Shown here in pieces: positions 8,501 to 17,952 of a DNA stretch of 64,000 bases (positions are counted from its first letter, which is position 1; every line of letters begins with the position of its first letter). The notes beneath the pieces were generated by a model. It was given only the letters and a program-made list of their open reading frames with translations, was not told where the DNA came from and ran no database searches. The position numbers and the translations under genes were made by a program. The stretch spans positions 16,682 through 80,681 of the forward strand of contig CAYFMQ010000014.1 in assembly GCA_964344255.1 (NCBI GenBank), in the 5' to 3' direction. The DNA is from JAJFIE01 sp964344255. Its GTDB lineage: Bacteria > Pseudomonadota > Alphaproteobacteria > Rhodospirillales > Casp-alpha2.

Positions 8501-8587
8501 GTTATCCTCCTTCAAGGCTTTTCTGGTGTGATATCGTTTCTGTTATAGCCCCTTGCCCACGGGACGGAAAACCGCCATATGTGAGAT

Positions 8588-9754
8588 ATGCCTGACGGAC
8601 GCGAAGCCACCGAAGTCAAGGTTCTGGCCGATATTACAGAGATATCGGCAGAACAATGGGATGCCTGCGCCGGTGATGACAATCCGACGGTTTCCCATGC
8701 CTTCCTTTCAGCGATGGAAGATAGCGGTTCCGTTTCCGCCGAAGCAGGCTGGCATCCCCAGCATTTGACGGTTTACGGCCCAGACGGCACGCTTGCCGCC
8801 GCCTCGCCGCTTTATCTGAAGAACCACTCCTATGGTGAATATGTTTTCGACTGGGGGTGGGCTGACGCCTATGAGCGCGCCGGTGGGCGCTATTATCCGA
8901 AATTCCAGTCATCGGTTCCCTTTACCCCGGTGACGGGCCCGCGCTTGCTGGTGCGGCCCGATGCAGACCCGGTCATGGCGGATGTCTTGCGTGCCGGGAT
9001 GATGCAGTTGTGCGAGCGCACCGGTGTTTCTTCCGTGCATGTCACGTTCATTGACGAAGAAGACTGGCGCCGGTTTGGCGAGCAGGGCTGGCTGCTTCGG
9101 ACCGGTGAGCAGTTCCACTGGGAAAACAGAGATTACGAGAACTTTGACGATTTTCTTTCGGCCCTGTCGTCCAGGAAACGCAAAAACATCAAGAAGGAAC
9201 GTCGCAAGGTCGCCGAACACGGCCTGGATATCCGGGTCCTGAGCGGAAGCGATCTGACGGAAGATGTGTGGGATGCATTCTTCCGTTTTTACCTGGATAC
9301 CTCGTCTCGCAAGTGGGGTCAGGCTTATCTGGAGCGCAGTTTCTTTTCGCTGATGTCGGAACGCATGTCGGACAGGGTTGCTCTCGTCATGGCCTACGAT
9401 AACGGCCTGCCTGTCGCCGGCGCCCTCAATCTGGTGGGGACGGACACCATATACGGCCGCAACTGGGGCTGCCTGGCGGACTACAGGTTCCTGCATTTCG
9501 AACTGTGTTACTACCAGGCCATCGACTACGCCATACAGCATGGCCTTAAATGTGTAGAAGCTGGGGCGCAGGGATCCCACAAGCTGCAGCGGGGCTATCT
9601 GCCGGTTAAAACCTACAGCGCACACTGGATTCGCGATCCCGGGCTAAGGGATGCCATCGATCATTACCTGAAAAGCGAACGCCGCCATGTCGATGACGAA
9701 ATCGATGTGCTGTCTCGCCACTCGCCATTCCGTAAAAACCAGGGACCAGCGTAA
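8588..9754 (+). CDS. FemAB/GNAT-like acyltransferase (DUF482 type)
   Basis: 388 residues of the alphaproteobacterial family often annotated as peptidogalycan biosynthesis or GNAT acetyltransferase. The N-terminal half holds SHAFLSAMEDSGS and YLKNHSYGEYVFDWGWADAYER, the family hallmark. The middle has SSRKRKNIKKERR, a basic substrate or tRNA-like contact helix. The C-terminal half carries the GNAT-like core with GRNWGC and CVEAGAQGSHKLQRGY. No membrane segment. The biochemical reaction is not established for the family, so only the fold and family are claimed. The ribosome-binding site is weak. The next gene starts 45 bases downstream on the same strand. Confidence 0.85.
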   Translation: MPDGREATEVKVLADITEISAEQWDACAGDDNPTVSHAFLSAMEDSGSVSAEAGWHPQHLTVYGPDGTLAAASPLYLKNHSYGEYVFDWGWADAYERAGGRYYPKFQSSVPFTPVTGPRLLVRPDADPVMADVLRAGMMQLCERTGVSSVHVTFIDEEDWRRFGEQGWLLRTGEQFHWENRDYENFDDFLSALSSRKRKNIKKERRKVAEHGLDIRVLSGSDLTEDVWDAFFRFYLDTSSRKWGQAYLERSFFSLMSERMSDRVALVMAYDNGLPVAGALNLVGTDTIYGRNWGCLADYRFLHFELCYYQAIDYAIQHGLKCVEAGAQGSHKLQRGYLPVKTYSAHWIRDPGLRDAIDHYLKSERRHVDDEIDVLSRHSPFRKNQGPA

Positions 9755-9799
9755 AGGCCGATTCACCATTCATTAACCCTGATTTGCAAAGATCAGGGT

Positions 9800-10372
9800 A
9801 TGTACAAGGATAACTTCCGTTGGCCCGGTATGCTTGGGGTCGTTTCCGTTCTGGCGTTGGCGCTGATTGCGCTGATCTTCATGCGCCTGCCGGCGGATGC
9901 CGCATCGAAATGCTCACGCATTCAGCGGGTCTCAGGGTTTGAAACCCTTATCAATTCCTGCAACGCCTGCATGAATATTCAGGTGGTTCGTGACCGGTCC
10001 GGTTATGCCTCTTCGACCCTGCGCACCTTCCAGATGGTGAAGAAAGGCGAGATGTCCCTGCCCTTCAAGGGCTCGGGAAAAACCCGTATTCTCAGCGAGG
10101 AAGCCTGTGGCGGCGCGACGGCGCAGGAAAGACAATCCGATAAGGAAGTCGCCGAACACACCCAAAAATGCATTCTGCCCGTACGCACGGCCCAGGGAAT
10201 CGCCATGGCGAATACTTGCGGTGAATGCCGATCCTTCGTGGTGGAGCGTATGTACAATAGCGGCGAGCGGATCAACAAGCATTACGCCCTGATGGGTCAG
10301 CAGAGCCTGCCGCTTGATCCCGAAGGCGCGATCCGGGCGGAAATCATCCACGAAGCCAACTGTAAACTCTGA
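9800..10372 (+). CDS. Exported or membrane-anchored protein with a duplicated cysteine module
   Basis: 190 residues, no recognised family. The N-terminus (about 10-35) is a signal peptide or anchor, with a possible cleavage site after ADA. The rest holds eight cysteines in two matching blocks: C38, C54, C57, C103 and C124, C140, C143, C188. Both have C-x15-C-x2-C followed by a 44- or 45-residue gap to the last Cys. The central CxxC lies in NSCNAC and NTCGEC, followed by V/VVRD and VVER. This is an internal duplication, with cysteines placed for disulfides or metal binding outside the cytoplasm. It follows the acyltransferase gene and converges on the transglutaminase-like gene with a 7-base gap. 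Confidence 0.72.
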   Translation: MYKDNFRWPGMLGVVSVLALALIALIFMRLPADAASKCSRIQRVSGFETLINSCNACMNIQVVRDRSGYASSTLRTFQMVKKGEMSLPFKGSGKTRILSEEACGGATAQERQSDKEVAEHTQKCILPVRTAQGIAMANTCGECRSFVVERMYNSGERINKHYALMGQQSLPLDPEGAIRAEIIHEANCKL

Positions 10373-10379
10373 TTATTAA

Positions 10380-11219
10380 TCAGTTGAGCCAGAAAGGCTT
10401 TAAACCGGAACTATTCGCCTCATCGTTTACACCTTCAAGCAATCGTGCGATGGCTTGTGAGATTTCATCACAGGCATCCTGGTGGGCTTTTTCATTCTGC
10501 CAGTTCAGGTCCGATGCATCCCGCCATCCGTCCCAAGGTGAAACTTCCTGACCGCGCAAGGACAGATAATCCCGGGCCAAATTGACATGCATGAACCAGA
10601 GGCCTGTATCTTTACCATGGCCGAACGTGTCGGGAGATACCTTCTCTGTTTCTACGAGTTCCCATGCCTCCCCTGCCGAGAGAAAACAAGCTGACGGTAC
10701 GTCGGAAATATCAAATGTAATACCCAGATGTTCCCGGTGGACTTCATCCATTTGCGCATCAACCCGCGTCCAACGGTCATCCTGATCGTTCCAGTATTCA
10801 CAAAGCCAATGGTCTTCATAACGGTCCGATGTGAAATACGAGGCAAACCCGCACCGAACCCTCGCAGGGACGGACTTTTCGCGGACGATGCCGCACAACA
10901 TTACGGCATAATCCCGGCAGGTGCCGATTTCACGTTCATGAATGGGACGAGGATGATCCAAAGGTGAGGCATTTTTCCTGAGAAGAGACTCTAGACGCAA
11001 TTCCAACGGCAAGGTTTCACGTGATATGGAAGCGGCATCCTCAGCGTCAATGCCGTAAAGGTCCAGATAATCGCTATGCACGAACAGGCCTTGAACGGAA
11101 GCAGCCAGAGACGCTACGTTGTTCGGCAGTGCCGTCAATGCAGTAGAATATCGGCCGGGTAACGTTATGGGTGAGTGCTGCCGGAAACCATCTAAAAGAT
11201 GGAAGTTGTAGGAAGTCAT
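10380..11219 (-). CDS. Transglutaminase-like cysteine protease-fold protein
   Basis: 279 residues. The core triad is visible: Cys in GTCRDYAVMLCG (C101), His in YEDHWLCEYW (H137) and Asp in WTRVDAQ (D154). This is the order and spacing of the bacterial transglutaminase/protease superfamily (COG1305 type). The N-terminal 90 residues are helical and the C-terminal part (DLNWQNEKAHQDA) is family-specific. No signal peptide is visible, so it is probably cytoplasmic. Members act as proteases, peptide amidases or cross-linkers, and the substrate is not known. It starts 8 bases before the clpA stop on the same strand, so it may follow clpA transcription. Confidence 0.8.
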   Translation of the reverse strand: MTSYNFHLLDGFRQHSPITLPGRYSTALTALPNNVASLAASVQGLFVHSDYLDLYGIDAEDAASISRETLPLELRLESLLRKNASPLDHPRPIHEREIGTCRDYAVMLCGIVREKSVPARVRCGFASYFTSDRYEDHWLCEYWNDQDDRWTRVDAQMDEVHREHLGITFDISDVPSACFLSAGEAWELVETEKVSPDTFGHGKDTGLWFMHVNLARDYLSLRGQEVSPWDGWRDASDLNWQNEKAHQDACDEISQAIARLLEGVNDEANSSGLKPFWLN

Positions 11220-11227
11220 GGAGCCCC

Positions 11228-13537
11228 CTACTCCACCAGCACCGGGACTTTGCCTTTCTTGCGCTTGATGGGCAGGTTGTCATCGTCTTCGGGATAACCA
11301 AAAGCGATCTTGTCGTCTTCCACCTTGACCACGACGACACCGCCACCGGCGAGTTTGCCGAACAGCAGTTCTTCGGCCAGCGGTTTCTTGATGTGCTCCT
11401 GGATAACCCGGGCCAGCGGTCTTGCGCCGTAGAGCTTGTCATAGCCCTTGTTCGCCAGCCATTCGCGGGCGCCGTCGGTCAATTCGATCATCACGTTCCG
11501 GTCTTCAAGCTGCGTTTCCAGTTCCATGACGAACTTGTCGACGACGCGTGAGACGATTTCCGGCGACAGGGCGGCAAAGGGAATGATAGCGTCGAGACGG
11601 TTGCGGAACTCCGGCGTGAACAGTTTTTCGACCGCTTCCAGGTCCTCGCCGACACGTACTTCGCGCTCGAAGCCCATGGGCGGTTTCGCCATGTCGGCTG
11701 CGCCGGCGTTGGTGGTCATGATCAGCACCACGTTGCGGAAATCGACGCTCTTGCCGTTATGGTCGGTCAGCTTGCCGTGATCCATGACCTGTAGCAGGAT
11801 ATTGAACAGGTCCGGGTGCGCTTTCTCGATCTCGTCCAGCAGCATGACCACATGGGGGTTCTGGTCCACGGCATCGGTCAGCAGGCCGCCCTGGTCGAAG
11901 CCGACGTAACCCGGCGGTGCGCCGATCAGGCGCGATACCGAATGGCGTTCCATGTATTCGGACATGTCGAAGCGCACAAGCTCGACGCCCATGATGTGGG
12001 CCAGTTGCTTGGCGACTTCCGTCTTGCCGACGCCGGTGGGGCCGGAGAACAGGTAGCAACCGATGGGCTTTTCAGGCTCGCGCAACCCGGCGCGGGCCAG
12101 CTTGATGGCGCTGGAAAGCGCCGAGATGGCGTTGTCCTGGCCGAACACGACGGTCTTCAGGTCGCGCTCAAGTGTCTTGAGTGCCTTCTTGTCGTCCGTG
12201 GAAACGGACTTGGGTGGGATGCGGGCGATCTTGGCGACCACGTTTTCCACGTCCTTGACCGAGACGGTTTTCTTGCGCTTGTTCGCCGGCAGCAGCATGC
12301 GCGATGCGCCGACTTCGTCGATGACGTCGATGGCCTTGTCGGGTAGCTTGCGGTCTGAAATGTAACGCGCCGAAAGATCGACCGCGGCCTTCAAGGCATC
12401 AGCCGTATAGCGCACGTTATGATGCTCTTCGAAGTAAGGTTTCAGGCCTTTTAGGATTTTCACCGCATCCTCGATGGAAGGCTCATAAACATCGATCTTC
12501 TGGAAGCGGCGCACCAGGGCGCGGTCCTTTTCGAAATAGCTACGGTATTCCTTGTAGGTGGTCGAGCCCATGCAACGCAGCGTTCCCTTCTGCAGCGCGG
12601 GCTTCAGGATGTTGGAGGCGTCCATGGAGCCACCCGATGTGGCGCCGGCGCCGATCACGGTATGAATCTCGTCGATAAACAGGATAGCGCCATCGGTGTT
12701 TTCCAGTTCATTCATGACGTTCTTCAGGCGTTCCTCGAAATCACCGCGATAACGCGTTCCCGCCAGAAGGGCTCCCATGTCGAGGGCGAAAATGGTTGAG
12801 TCCACCAGGACATCGGGCACATCGCCTTCGACGATGCGCTTCGCCAGGCCTTCCGCGATGGCGGTCTTGCCGACGCCGGGGTCGCCCACGTAGAGGGGGT
12901 TGTTCTTGTTTCGACGACACAGGATCTGGATCGTGCGGTCGACCTCGTCGCCGCGGCCGATCAGAGGGTCAATTTGGCCTGCCGCCGCCTTCTTGTTCAA
13001 GTTGACGCAATAGGCGTCGAGCGCTTCCTGGCCCTTGTGGACGACGTCCTCACCATCAGTCCCTTCATCGGCGCCGTGGACGGTGCGCTGTTCGCTGTGG
13101 CCGGGTATCTTGGCGATCCCGTGGGAGATGTAGTTGACCGCATCCAGACGGGACATGTCCTGAACCTGCAGGAAATAAACGGCATGGCTTTCGCGTTCCG
13201 AGAACATGGCGACAAGAACATTGGCGCCGGTCACTTCTTCACGGCCCGAGGATTGAACATGGATCACGGCGCGCTGAACGACGCGCTGGAAACCGGCGGT
13301 GGGCTTCGGCTCGGACGCTTCGTCGGACTGGATATCGTAAAGCTCGTTATCGACGAACGCGAGGAGTTCTTCCCTCAGGCCATCCACATCGACGCCGCAG
13401 GCATTGAACACGGACACGGCATCGGGGTCTTCCGCCAACGACAACAGCAGGTGTTCCAGGGTCGCATATTCGTGACGGCGTTCCGTGGCGAGAGCCAGGG
13501 CGCGGTGCAGTGTCTGTTCCAGGTTTCGCGATAGCAT
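11228..13537 (-). CDS. clpA: ClpA, ATP-dependent Clp protease ATPase subunit
   Basis: 769-residue AAA+ unfoldase that feeds substrates to the ClpP peptidase. The N-domain opens with MLSRNLEQTLHRAL, matching ClpA. The first Walker A is GDPGVGKTAIAEGLA with Walker B ILFIDEIH, and the second is GPTGVGKTEVAKQLA with Walker B VVMLLDEIEKAH. The length fits ClpA (about 758 in E. coli) and excludes ClpB, which carries the extra middle coiled coil. clpS lies just upstream with an 18-base gap, the usual clpS-clpA arrangement. ClpS delivers N-degron substrates to ClpA. Confidence 0.98.
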   Translation of the reverse strand: MLSRNLEQTLHRALALATERRHEYATLEHLLLSLAEDPDAVSVFNACGVDVDGLREELLAFVDNELYDIQSDEASEPKPTAGFQRVVQRAVIHVQSSGREEVTGANVLVAMFSERESHAVYFLQVQDMSRLDAVNYISHGIAKIPGHSEQRTVHGADEGTDGEDVVHKGQEALDAYCVNLNKKAAAGQIDPLIGRGDEVDRTIQILCRRNKNNPLYVGDPGVGKTAIAEGLAKRIVEGDVPDVLVDSTIFALDMGALLAGTRYRGDFEERLKNVMNELENTDGAILFIDEIHTVIGAGATSGGSMDASNILKPALQKGTLRCMGSTTYKEYRSYFEKDRALVRRFQKIDVYEPSIEDAVKILKGLKPYFEEHHNVRYTADALKAAVDLSARYISDRKLPDKAIDVIDEVGASRMLLPANKRKKTVSVKDVENVVAKIARIPPKSVSTDDKKALKTLERDLKTVVFGQDNAISALSSAIKLARAGLREPEKPIGCYLFSGPTGVGKTEVAKQLAHIMGVELVRFDMSEYMERHSVSRLIGAPPGYVGFDQGGLLTDAVDQNPHVVMLLDEIEKAHPDLFNILLQVMDHGKLTDHNGKSVDFRNVVLIMTTNAGAADMAKPPMGFEREVRVGEDLEAVEKLFTPEFRNRLDAIIPFAALSPEIVSRVVDKFVMELETQLEDRNVMIELTDGAREWLANKGYDKLYGARPLARVIQEHIKKPLAEELLFGKLAGGGVVVVKVEDDKIAFGYPEDDDNLPIKRKKGKVPVLVE

Positions 13538-13555
13538 TTCTTGTCGATCTCCAGA

Positions 13556-13951
13556 CTAATCGTCGCCGTCTTTTTCAATGGTGCATTGTAAAGGATGTTG
13601 CTGCTGACGCGCCAGATCCATGACCTGGGTTACCTTGGTTTCGGCAACCTCATAGGTGAAAACCCCGCAAACGCCGACGCCGCGTTGATGGACATGCAGC
13701 ATGATCTTGGTGGCTTCCTGCTGCGATTTGCCGAAGAAACGCTCAAGGACATGAACGACGAATTCCATGGGTGTGTAGTCGTCGTTCAGCATCAGGACCT
13801 TGTACATGGAGGGCTTCTTGGTCTTGGGCCGCGTTTTCAGCGCCAGACCCGTATCCGGTCCGTCATCGTCTATTGTTGACGGTGTTTTCGGTCCCTTATC
13901 TGGCCCTGCCATGGGTGTTTTCATCCCAGGTATGGTCACGGTCTCAGTCAT
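13556..13951 (-). CDS. clpS: ClpS adaptor
   Basis: 131-residue adaptor that binds N-end-rule substrates and delivers them to ClpA. The core motif LNDDYTPMEFVVHVL is present, followed by FFGKSQQEATKIML, HVHQRG and the DLARQQQHPLQCTIE tail. The N-terminal 45 residues are disordered and rich in Pro, Thr, Asp and Lys, longer than in E. coli ClpS, as is common in alphaproteobacteria. It is first in the clpS-clpA unit. About 260 bases (13952-14211) separate it from the divergent BON-domain gene and must hold both promoters; no clear consensus stands out there. Confidence 0.97.
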   Translation of the reverse strand: MTETVTIPGMKTPMAGPDKGPKTPSTIDDDGPDTGLALKTRPKTKKPSMYKVLMLNDDYTPMEFVVHVLERFFGKSQQEATKIMLHVHQRGVGVCGVFTYEVAETKVTQVMDLARQQQHPLQCTIEKDGDD

Positions 13952-14211
13952 CTCGCGTCAATCTTATCAAGGCGTTCAAGCCTGTAGTCTCCTGATTCTG
14001 TTCAATAGTATGCCACAACGGGAGTTTTAAGAGAAACAACGAGTGTCACACAATGTTACATCGGCTCCCTAATATATGGTGATGAATTAGCCGGTGAAAG
14101 ACCCCGGATGCAGATTTATATGCGTTGATAGTGAGCAAAGACACTGGTCAACAGGGCAATTGGTTTTAGAATATGGCTTGATTCGATGTTTGTTATGAAG
14201 GAACGCCGTCC

Positions 14212-14823
14212 ATGTTTCGTTTTGTAAAATTTATGTTCTTAATGTTGAGCGTTACGATTTTCGCCTCGCCGGCACTGGCGATCGACCTGAATCCCTTGAC
14301 GATTATCAAGGATGCCGTTGAAGCCGCTGTCGAGGATCGAAGCGCCGAGGACATCGCCAAGGATACGGAAATCAAGGCCAGTATCGTCGTCGACGTGATC
14401 GACGCCATGGGCACCGACGTCATCTCCATCAACGCTGATGTATACGAGCAGGACGTCATGCTGACGGGAGTCGTTGAGACGGGCGAACAACGTAGCCAGG
14501 CGGAAAACCTCACCCGCAACATCGAAGGCGTTAAGAAACTCTATAACGAGATCATGGTGAAAAGCGACCTGGAACAGGAAAAAGGCGCGGTTGAAAACTT
14601 CGTCGACGACACGGTCGTTGAGACGAAAATCAACGCCCTGCTACTGGACGCCAAGGGCGTCAACGTGACGAATTTCAGATACCGTTCCGTCGGTGGTCAT
14701 GTCTTCCTGTTCGGACGCGCCCTCTCAGCTAAGGAAAAGAGCAAGGCGACGGACGTTGTCCGCGACATCGAAAACGTCCTGTCCGTGAAGAACCTCGCCA
14801 AGGTTAAGCCGCTGGAAGAGTAA
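14212..14823 (+). CDS. Exported BON-domain protein
   Basis: 203 residues. A signal peptide (basic start, hydrophobic core FMLMLSVTIFASPALA) is likely cleaved after ALA. Two BON domains follow: about 61-115 (DVISINADVYEQDVMLTGVVE, ENLTRNIEGVKKLYNEI) and about 130-190 (VVETKINALLLDAK, HVFLFGRALS, VVRDIENVLSVKNLA). The GV and LxG pattern of BON domains is clear. Such periplasmic proteins (OsmY/DolP-like) bind phospholipids and help envelope integrity. The start follows GAAGGAACGCCGTCC. It converges on the enoyl-CoA hydratase gene. Confidence 0.83.
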   Translation: MFRFVKFMFLMLSVTIFASPALAIDLNPLTIIKDAVEAAVEDRSAEDIAKDTEIKASIVVDVIDAMGTDVISINADVYEQDVMLTGVVETGEQRSQAENLTRNIEGVKKLYNEIMVKSDLEQEKGAVENFVDDTVVETKINALLLDAKGVNVTNFRYRSVGGHVFLFGRALSAKEKSKATDVVRDIENVLSVKNLAKVKPLEE

Positions 14824-14844
14824 ACTACCCTACTCCATTAATCC

Positions 14845-15654
14845 TTATTCGAACTGGCTTTCCCGCCAGCGGATCGCTGCTGACAGCCCTTCCTTTTCCC
14901 TGATCTTGCCGAAGGTGACCTGGGCTTCCGTTTCCGTTGCGTCCAGCATGGCGCCTTGCTCGATGCCATAGGCCACAGCTTGACGGAAACCGGCTATTTC
15001 AGCCCCCTTGTTGATGGATGCCTTGGTCGTGCGCAAGCCTTCGAGAGAGATGGCGGCGGCGCGGCGGGCGTAACGGAAGGTTTCCTCTTCCAGGGCATCA
15101 TCGGCGAAGACCCGGTTCACCATGCCGATTTTTTCCGCCTCATGCGCGTCGATGATGTCGCCGGTATAAAGAAGCTCACGGGATTTTTTCAGACCCACGG
15201 TCCACGGCATGACGACGACGGGTGGTGAGGTCGAGAACCTGATTTCCGGCTCGCCGAACTGGGCATTTTCACTAGCAAACGTGATGCAGCTCATCATGGC
15301 GAGCTCGCAACTGCCCGCGAGGCAATAACCGCGTACCATGGCGATTACCGGTTTGGTGCAGTCCCAGGGACCGTATTCAAATTCGGCGCAGTCCAGCAGC
15401 ATATTGCGCATGTTCAGCACACCATCGCCGTATTTTTCGTACCAACCGAATTTCAGGTCATAGCCTGCACCGAAATGATCGCCGACACCGGATAGAACGA
15501 CGACGGAGACGTTTTCATCATCATCATCAGCCTGTTTCAGGTAACCGGACAATTCAGCCATCAGATCGGGGTGTATGGAATTCATGGCCTTTGGCCGGTT
15601 GATCTGGATGTGGGCGATACGGTCCTGCACGCTATAAAGAATTTCGTCGCTCAT
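14845..15654 (-). CDS. Enoyl-CoA hydratase/isomerase family protein
   Basis: 269-residue crotonase-fold protein. The N-terminal NRPKAMNSI, the oxyanion region VVVLSGVGDHFGAGYDLKFG and the later MVRGYCLAGSCELAMMSCI are typical of the family. The C-terminal half has FGEPEIRFSTSPPVV and LLYTGDIIDAHEAEKIGMVNRVF. Acidic residues at the usual catalytic sites are not obvious, so activity could be hydratase, isomerase or hydrolase. A strong ribosome-binding site (GGGAGGATC) precedes the ATG. It follows the ADP-forming acyl-CoA synthetase with a 39-base gap, so the pair likely activates and then processes an organic acid. Confidence 0.85.
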   Translation of the reverse strand: MSDEILYSVQDRIAHIQINRPKAMNSIHPDLMAELSGYLKQADDDDENVSVVVLSGVGDHFGAGYDLKFGWYEKYGDGVLNMRNMLLDCAEFEYGPWDCTKPVIAMVRGYCLAGSCELAMMSCITFASENAQFGEPEIRFSTSPPVVVMPWTVGLKKSRELLYTGDIIDAHEAEKIGMVNRVFADDALEEETFRYARRAAAISLEGLRTTKASINKGAEIAGFRQAVAYGIEQGAMLDATETEAQVTFGKIREKEGLSAAIRWRESQFE

Positions 15655-15693
15655 GTTGATCCTCCCTTTTCATTCGGTTCGTTGTTGTTCAGT

Positions 15694-17796
15694 TTAATCC
15701 TGCCCGGCCGCGACAACCAGGGCGTCAACAGCCATGACGCCAGTCGGCCCGGCTATGACGGGATTGATGTCCAGTTCCTTCAGGTCGTTGCCCAGCAGGG
15801 CGACGAGATGGGTGAAATTCGAAAACGCCCGGGCGAGGGCATCCATGTCTGCAGGTTCTGCGCCGCGCACGCCGTTGAGAACTGGCCGGATGGCGAGTCT
15901 GTCAATAAGACGCTTGGCTTTGTCGGGATCGACGGGTGGCACGGCGAACACGGCGTCCCGGAATTGTTCGATATAGACGCCGCCTGCCGCGATCATGGCG
16001 AGCGGCCCGAACAGTTCATCATGGACCAGGCCGAAAGCCAGTTCCGTCCCCTTTTCCGCCATTGCGGAAATCACAACGTCGGGCCCGAGATTATCGTTCA
16101 TTGACTTATAGGCCCCAGCCACGGCATCGGCGTCGGCAAGATTGAGAACCACGCCCCCCACATCCGATTTGTGCAAGATACCATCGTTTGCGGTCTTCAT
16201 GACGACGGGATAGCCGATGCCGTTGGCCGTAGCGATGACACTCGCTTCATCCGACGCCGGTTCCGTCCTGATAACGGGAATGGCGAAATCGCCGATAAGC
16301 TCAAAGATCTCCAGGGCCTTCAAGGATGCACTCTTCTGAAGATGGCTGCGCCATTTTCCGGTAGCTTCGGCAAACCCCGCCGGTGGTGCCGGTTTATCCT
16401 TTCTGGTCGCATGATAATCCCTGTAATCCAGCAGGTTGCGTACGGCGATCATGGCCGGACGCATTCCTTCCAGAATGGGGATGCCTGACGGGGCCAGCTT
16501 ACCGACCAACCGGTCGTTGCTGCCTGTCGTATAGCAGGTGGCAAAGACCTGCGGCTTGTCGTTTTCAGCGGCGATGGCGATCGCGCCATTGCTGTATGCT
16601 TCAAACTGGACAAGATCATCATGCATGTCGGCGATCCAGACGCCAACGGCGGTGTCGGGATCGTCCATCAGGGCGTGCATGCTCTGGTGAAATATCCGTT
16701 CATAGTCTTGACCGGTGTTCCAGGCATCCAAAGGGTTTTCCGCCTCGACGCCGTATTCGATGGCGGATTCAATCCGGGCCTTCGTGTCGGTGTTGATTTC
16801 CGCCAGCTCTATCCCGTTTTCCGCTGCAAGGTCGGCCAGAAGCTCCCGCTCGCCACCTGAATCGGCGATGGCCGCCAGACCGCCCTTCCCGGCCCGTTTG
16901 CCACAATCAAGAAGTTGCATGGTGGCCATGAATTCGTTGGCGTCATGGGTGCGCAGGACGCCGTATTCCCGGAACACGGCATCGAAGCCGGAATCGTCTC
17001 CGGCGATGGCGCCCGAGTGGCTCATGGCGAATTGCTTGGCTTTTTCCGTGCGAGCGACCTTGAGCGCCACGACGGCGATATCCTTCTCCGCCGCCATTTT
17101 GAGAGCGTGGATAAAGGCTTCCGGCTTGCGGACGGTTTCGATGAACAGGCCGATGGTGCGCGTGCTCTCCATGTTGAGGGCATAATCCATGTAGTCCGTG
17201 AGATCCGTAATGACCTCCTGTCCCGTCGAGACGGTGAAATTGTAGTCGAGCCGTCCGCCGTTATGGACCAGGGTCGCATACATGGATCCGGACTGGGATA
17301 GCAGACAAGCGGTGCCGACATTGCGCGAGCCGATCTCCTGGAGCTGGAGAGAAAGGCCCGCTTCCCGGTTCATGAAACCTGCACAGTTGAAACCGCAAAG
17401 CGCCATGCCGTTGTCAGCGGCCATACTTAGGATTCTTTCACGTAAGGAAGGGGTCCGATCCCTGTCGTCTTCGACCAGGCAACTGCCGTAGACAACGGCG
17501 GCGCGCACCCCGGCGGCGACAGCGTCTTCAAACACCGTCTCGATCCGATTGTTGCCTAGGACCAGGGCCGCCAGGTCAACCGGTTCGGGAATATCCTTCA
17601 GCGAGGGGTAGCATTTCCGGCCATCGATTTCGTCCCGGCTGGGATTAACAAGGTAAACCTCGCCGGCGTAACTGCCGCCAAGGCAGCATTGGAGGACATT
17701 GTAGCCGCTGGACCCCGGTTCTCCCTTGGCGCCGACGACGGCGACCGATTTCGGGTTCACCAGCGGGTTCAGGCGGTGTGGCTTGTCAGATGGCAT
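15694..17796 (-). CDS. Acetate--CoA ligase (ADP-forming) family acyl-CoA synthetase
   Basis: 700-residue fused acyl-CoA synthetase (NDP-forming). The order is an N-terminal CoA-binding Rossmann domain (VVGAKGEPGSSGYNVL), succinyl-CoA-ligase-like flavodoxin domains carrying the phosphorylated His in AMSHSGAIAGDDSGF, and a C-terminal ATP-grasp domain (YPVVMKTANDGILHKSDVGG, ELAFGLVHDELFGPL, DINPVIAG). These enzymes form an acyl-CoA from an acid, CoA and ATP, releasing ADP. The single-chain form is common in bacteria that degrade aromatic or branched acids. It lies upstream of the crotonase-fold gene. The acid is unknown. Confidence 0.9.
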   Translation of the reverse strand: MPSDKPHRLNPLVNPKSVAVVGAKGEPGSSGYNVLQCCLGGSYAGEVYLVNPSRDEIDGRKCYPSLKDIPEPVDLAALVLGNNRIETVFEDAVAAGVRAAVVYGSCLVEDDRDRTPSLRERILSMAADNGMALCGFNCAGFMNREAGLSLQLQEIGSRNVGTACLLSQSGSMYATLVHNGGRLDYNFTVSTGQEVITDLTDYMDYALNMESTRTIGLFIETVRKPEAFIHALKMAAEKDIAVVALKVARTEKAKQFAMSHSGAIAGDDSGFDAVFREYGVLRTHDANEFMATMQLLDCGKRAGKGGLAAIADSGGERELLADLAAENGIELAEINTDTKARIESAIEYGVEAENPLDAWNTGQDYERIFHQSMHALMDDPDTAVGVWIADMHDDLVQFEAYSNGAIAIAAENDKPQVFATCYTTGSNDRLVGKLAPSGIPILEGMRPAMIAVRNLLDYRDYHATRKDKPAPPAGFAEATGKWRSHLQKSASLKALEIFELIGDFAIPVIRTEPASDEASVIATANGIGYPVVMKTANDGILHKSDVGGVVLNLADADAVAGAYKSMNDNLGPDVVISAMAEKGTELAFGLVHDELFGPLAMIAAGGVYIEQFRDAVFAVPPVDPDKAKRLIDRLAIRPVLNGVRGAEPADMDALARAFSNFTHLVALLGNDLKELDINPVIAGPTGVMAVDALVVAAGQD

Positions 17797-17952
17797 GGGC
17801 TATTCCGTCCGCAACACTCACAGTATTCCGCAAAGTATCAGGTTAGCCGGTTTTCATGTCGAGAGTGGCAAATGGGATAGGATCCTTGACCTTCCCGTAA
17901 GCGGAACCCTTATAGGAATGTCGAAACTCTCCAGTTATGAAAGGGATATTCC

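Noticed and set aside
8501..8515. TTG start for the FabG-like SDR
   Set aside because: The extra codons contain the AAGGAGG ribosome site of the ATG at 8500, so the TTG is inside the leader.
11816..12346. A 176-codon plus-strand open frame in clpA
   Set aside because: Antisense to the clpA ATPase region with its Walker motifs; no independent evidence.
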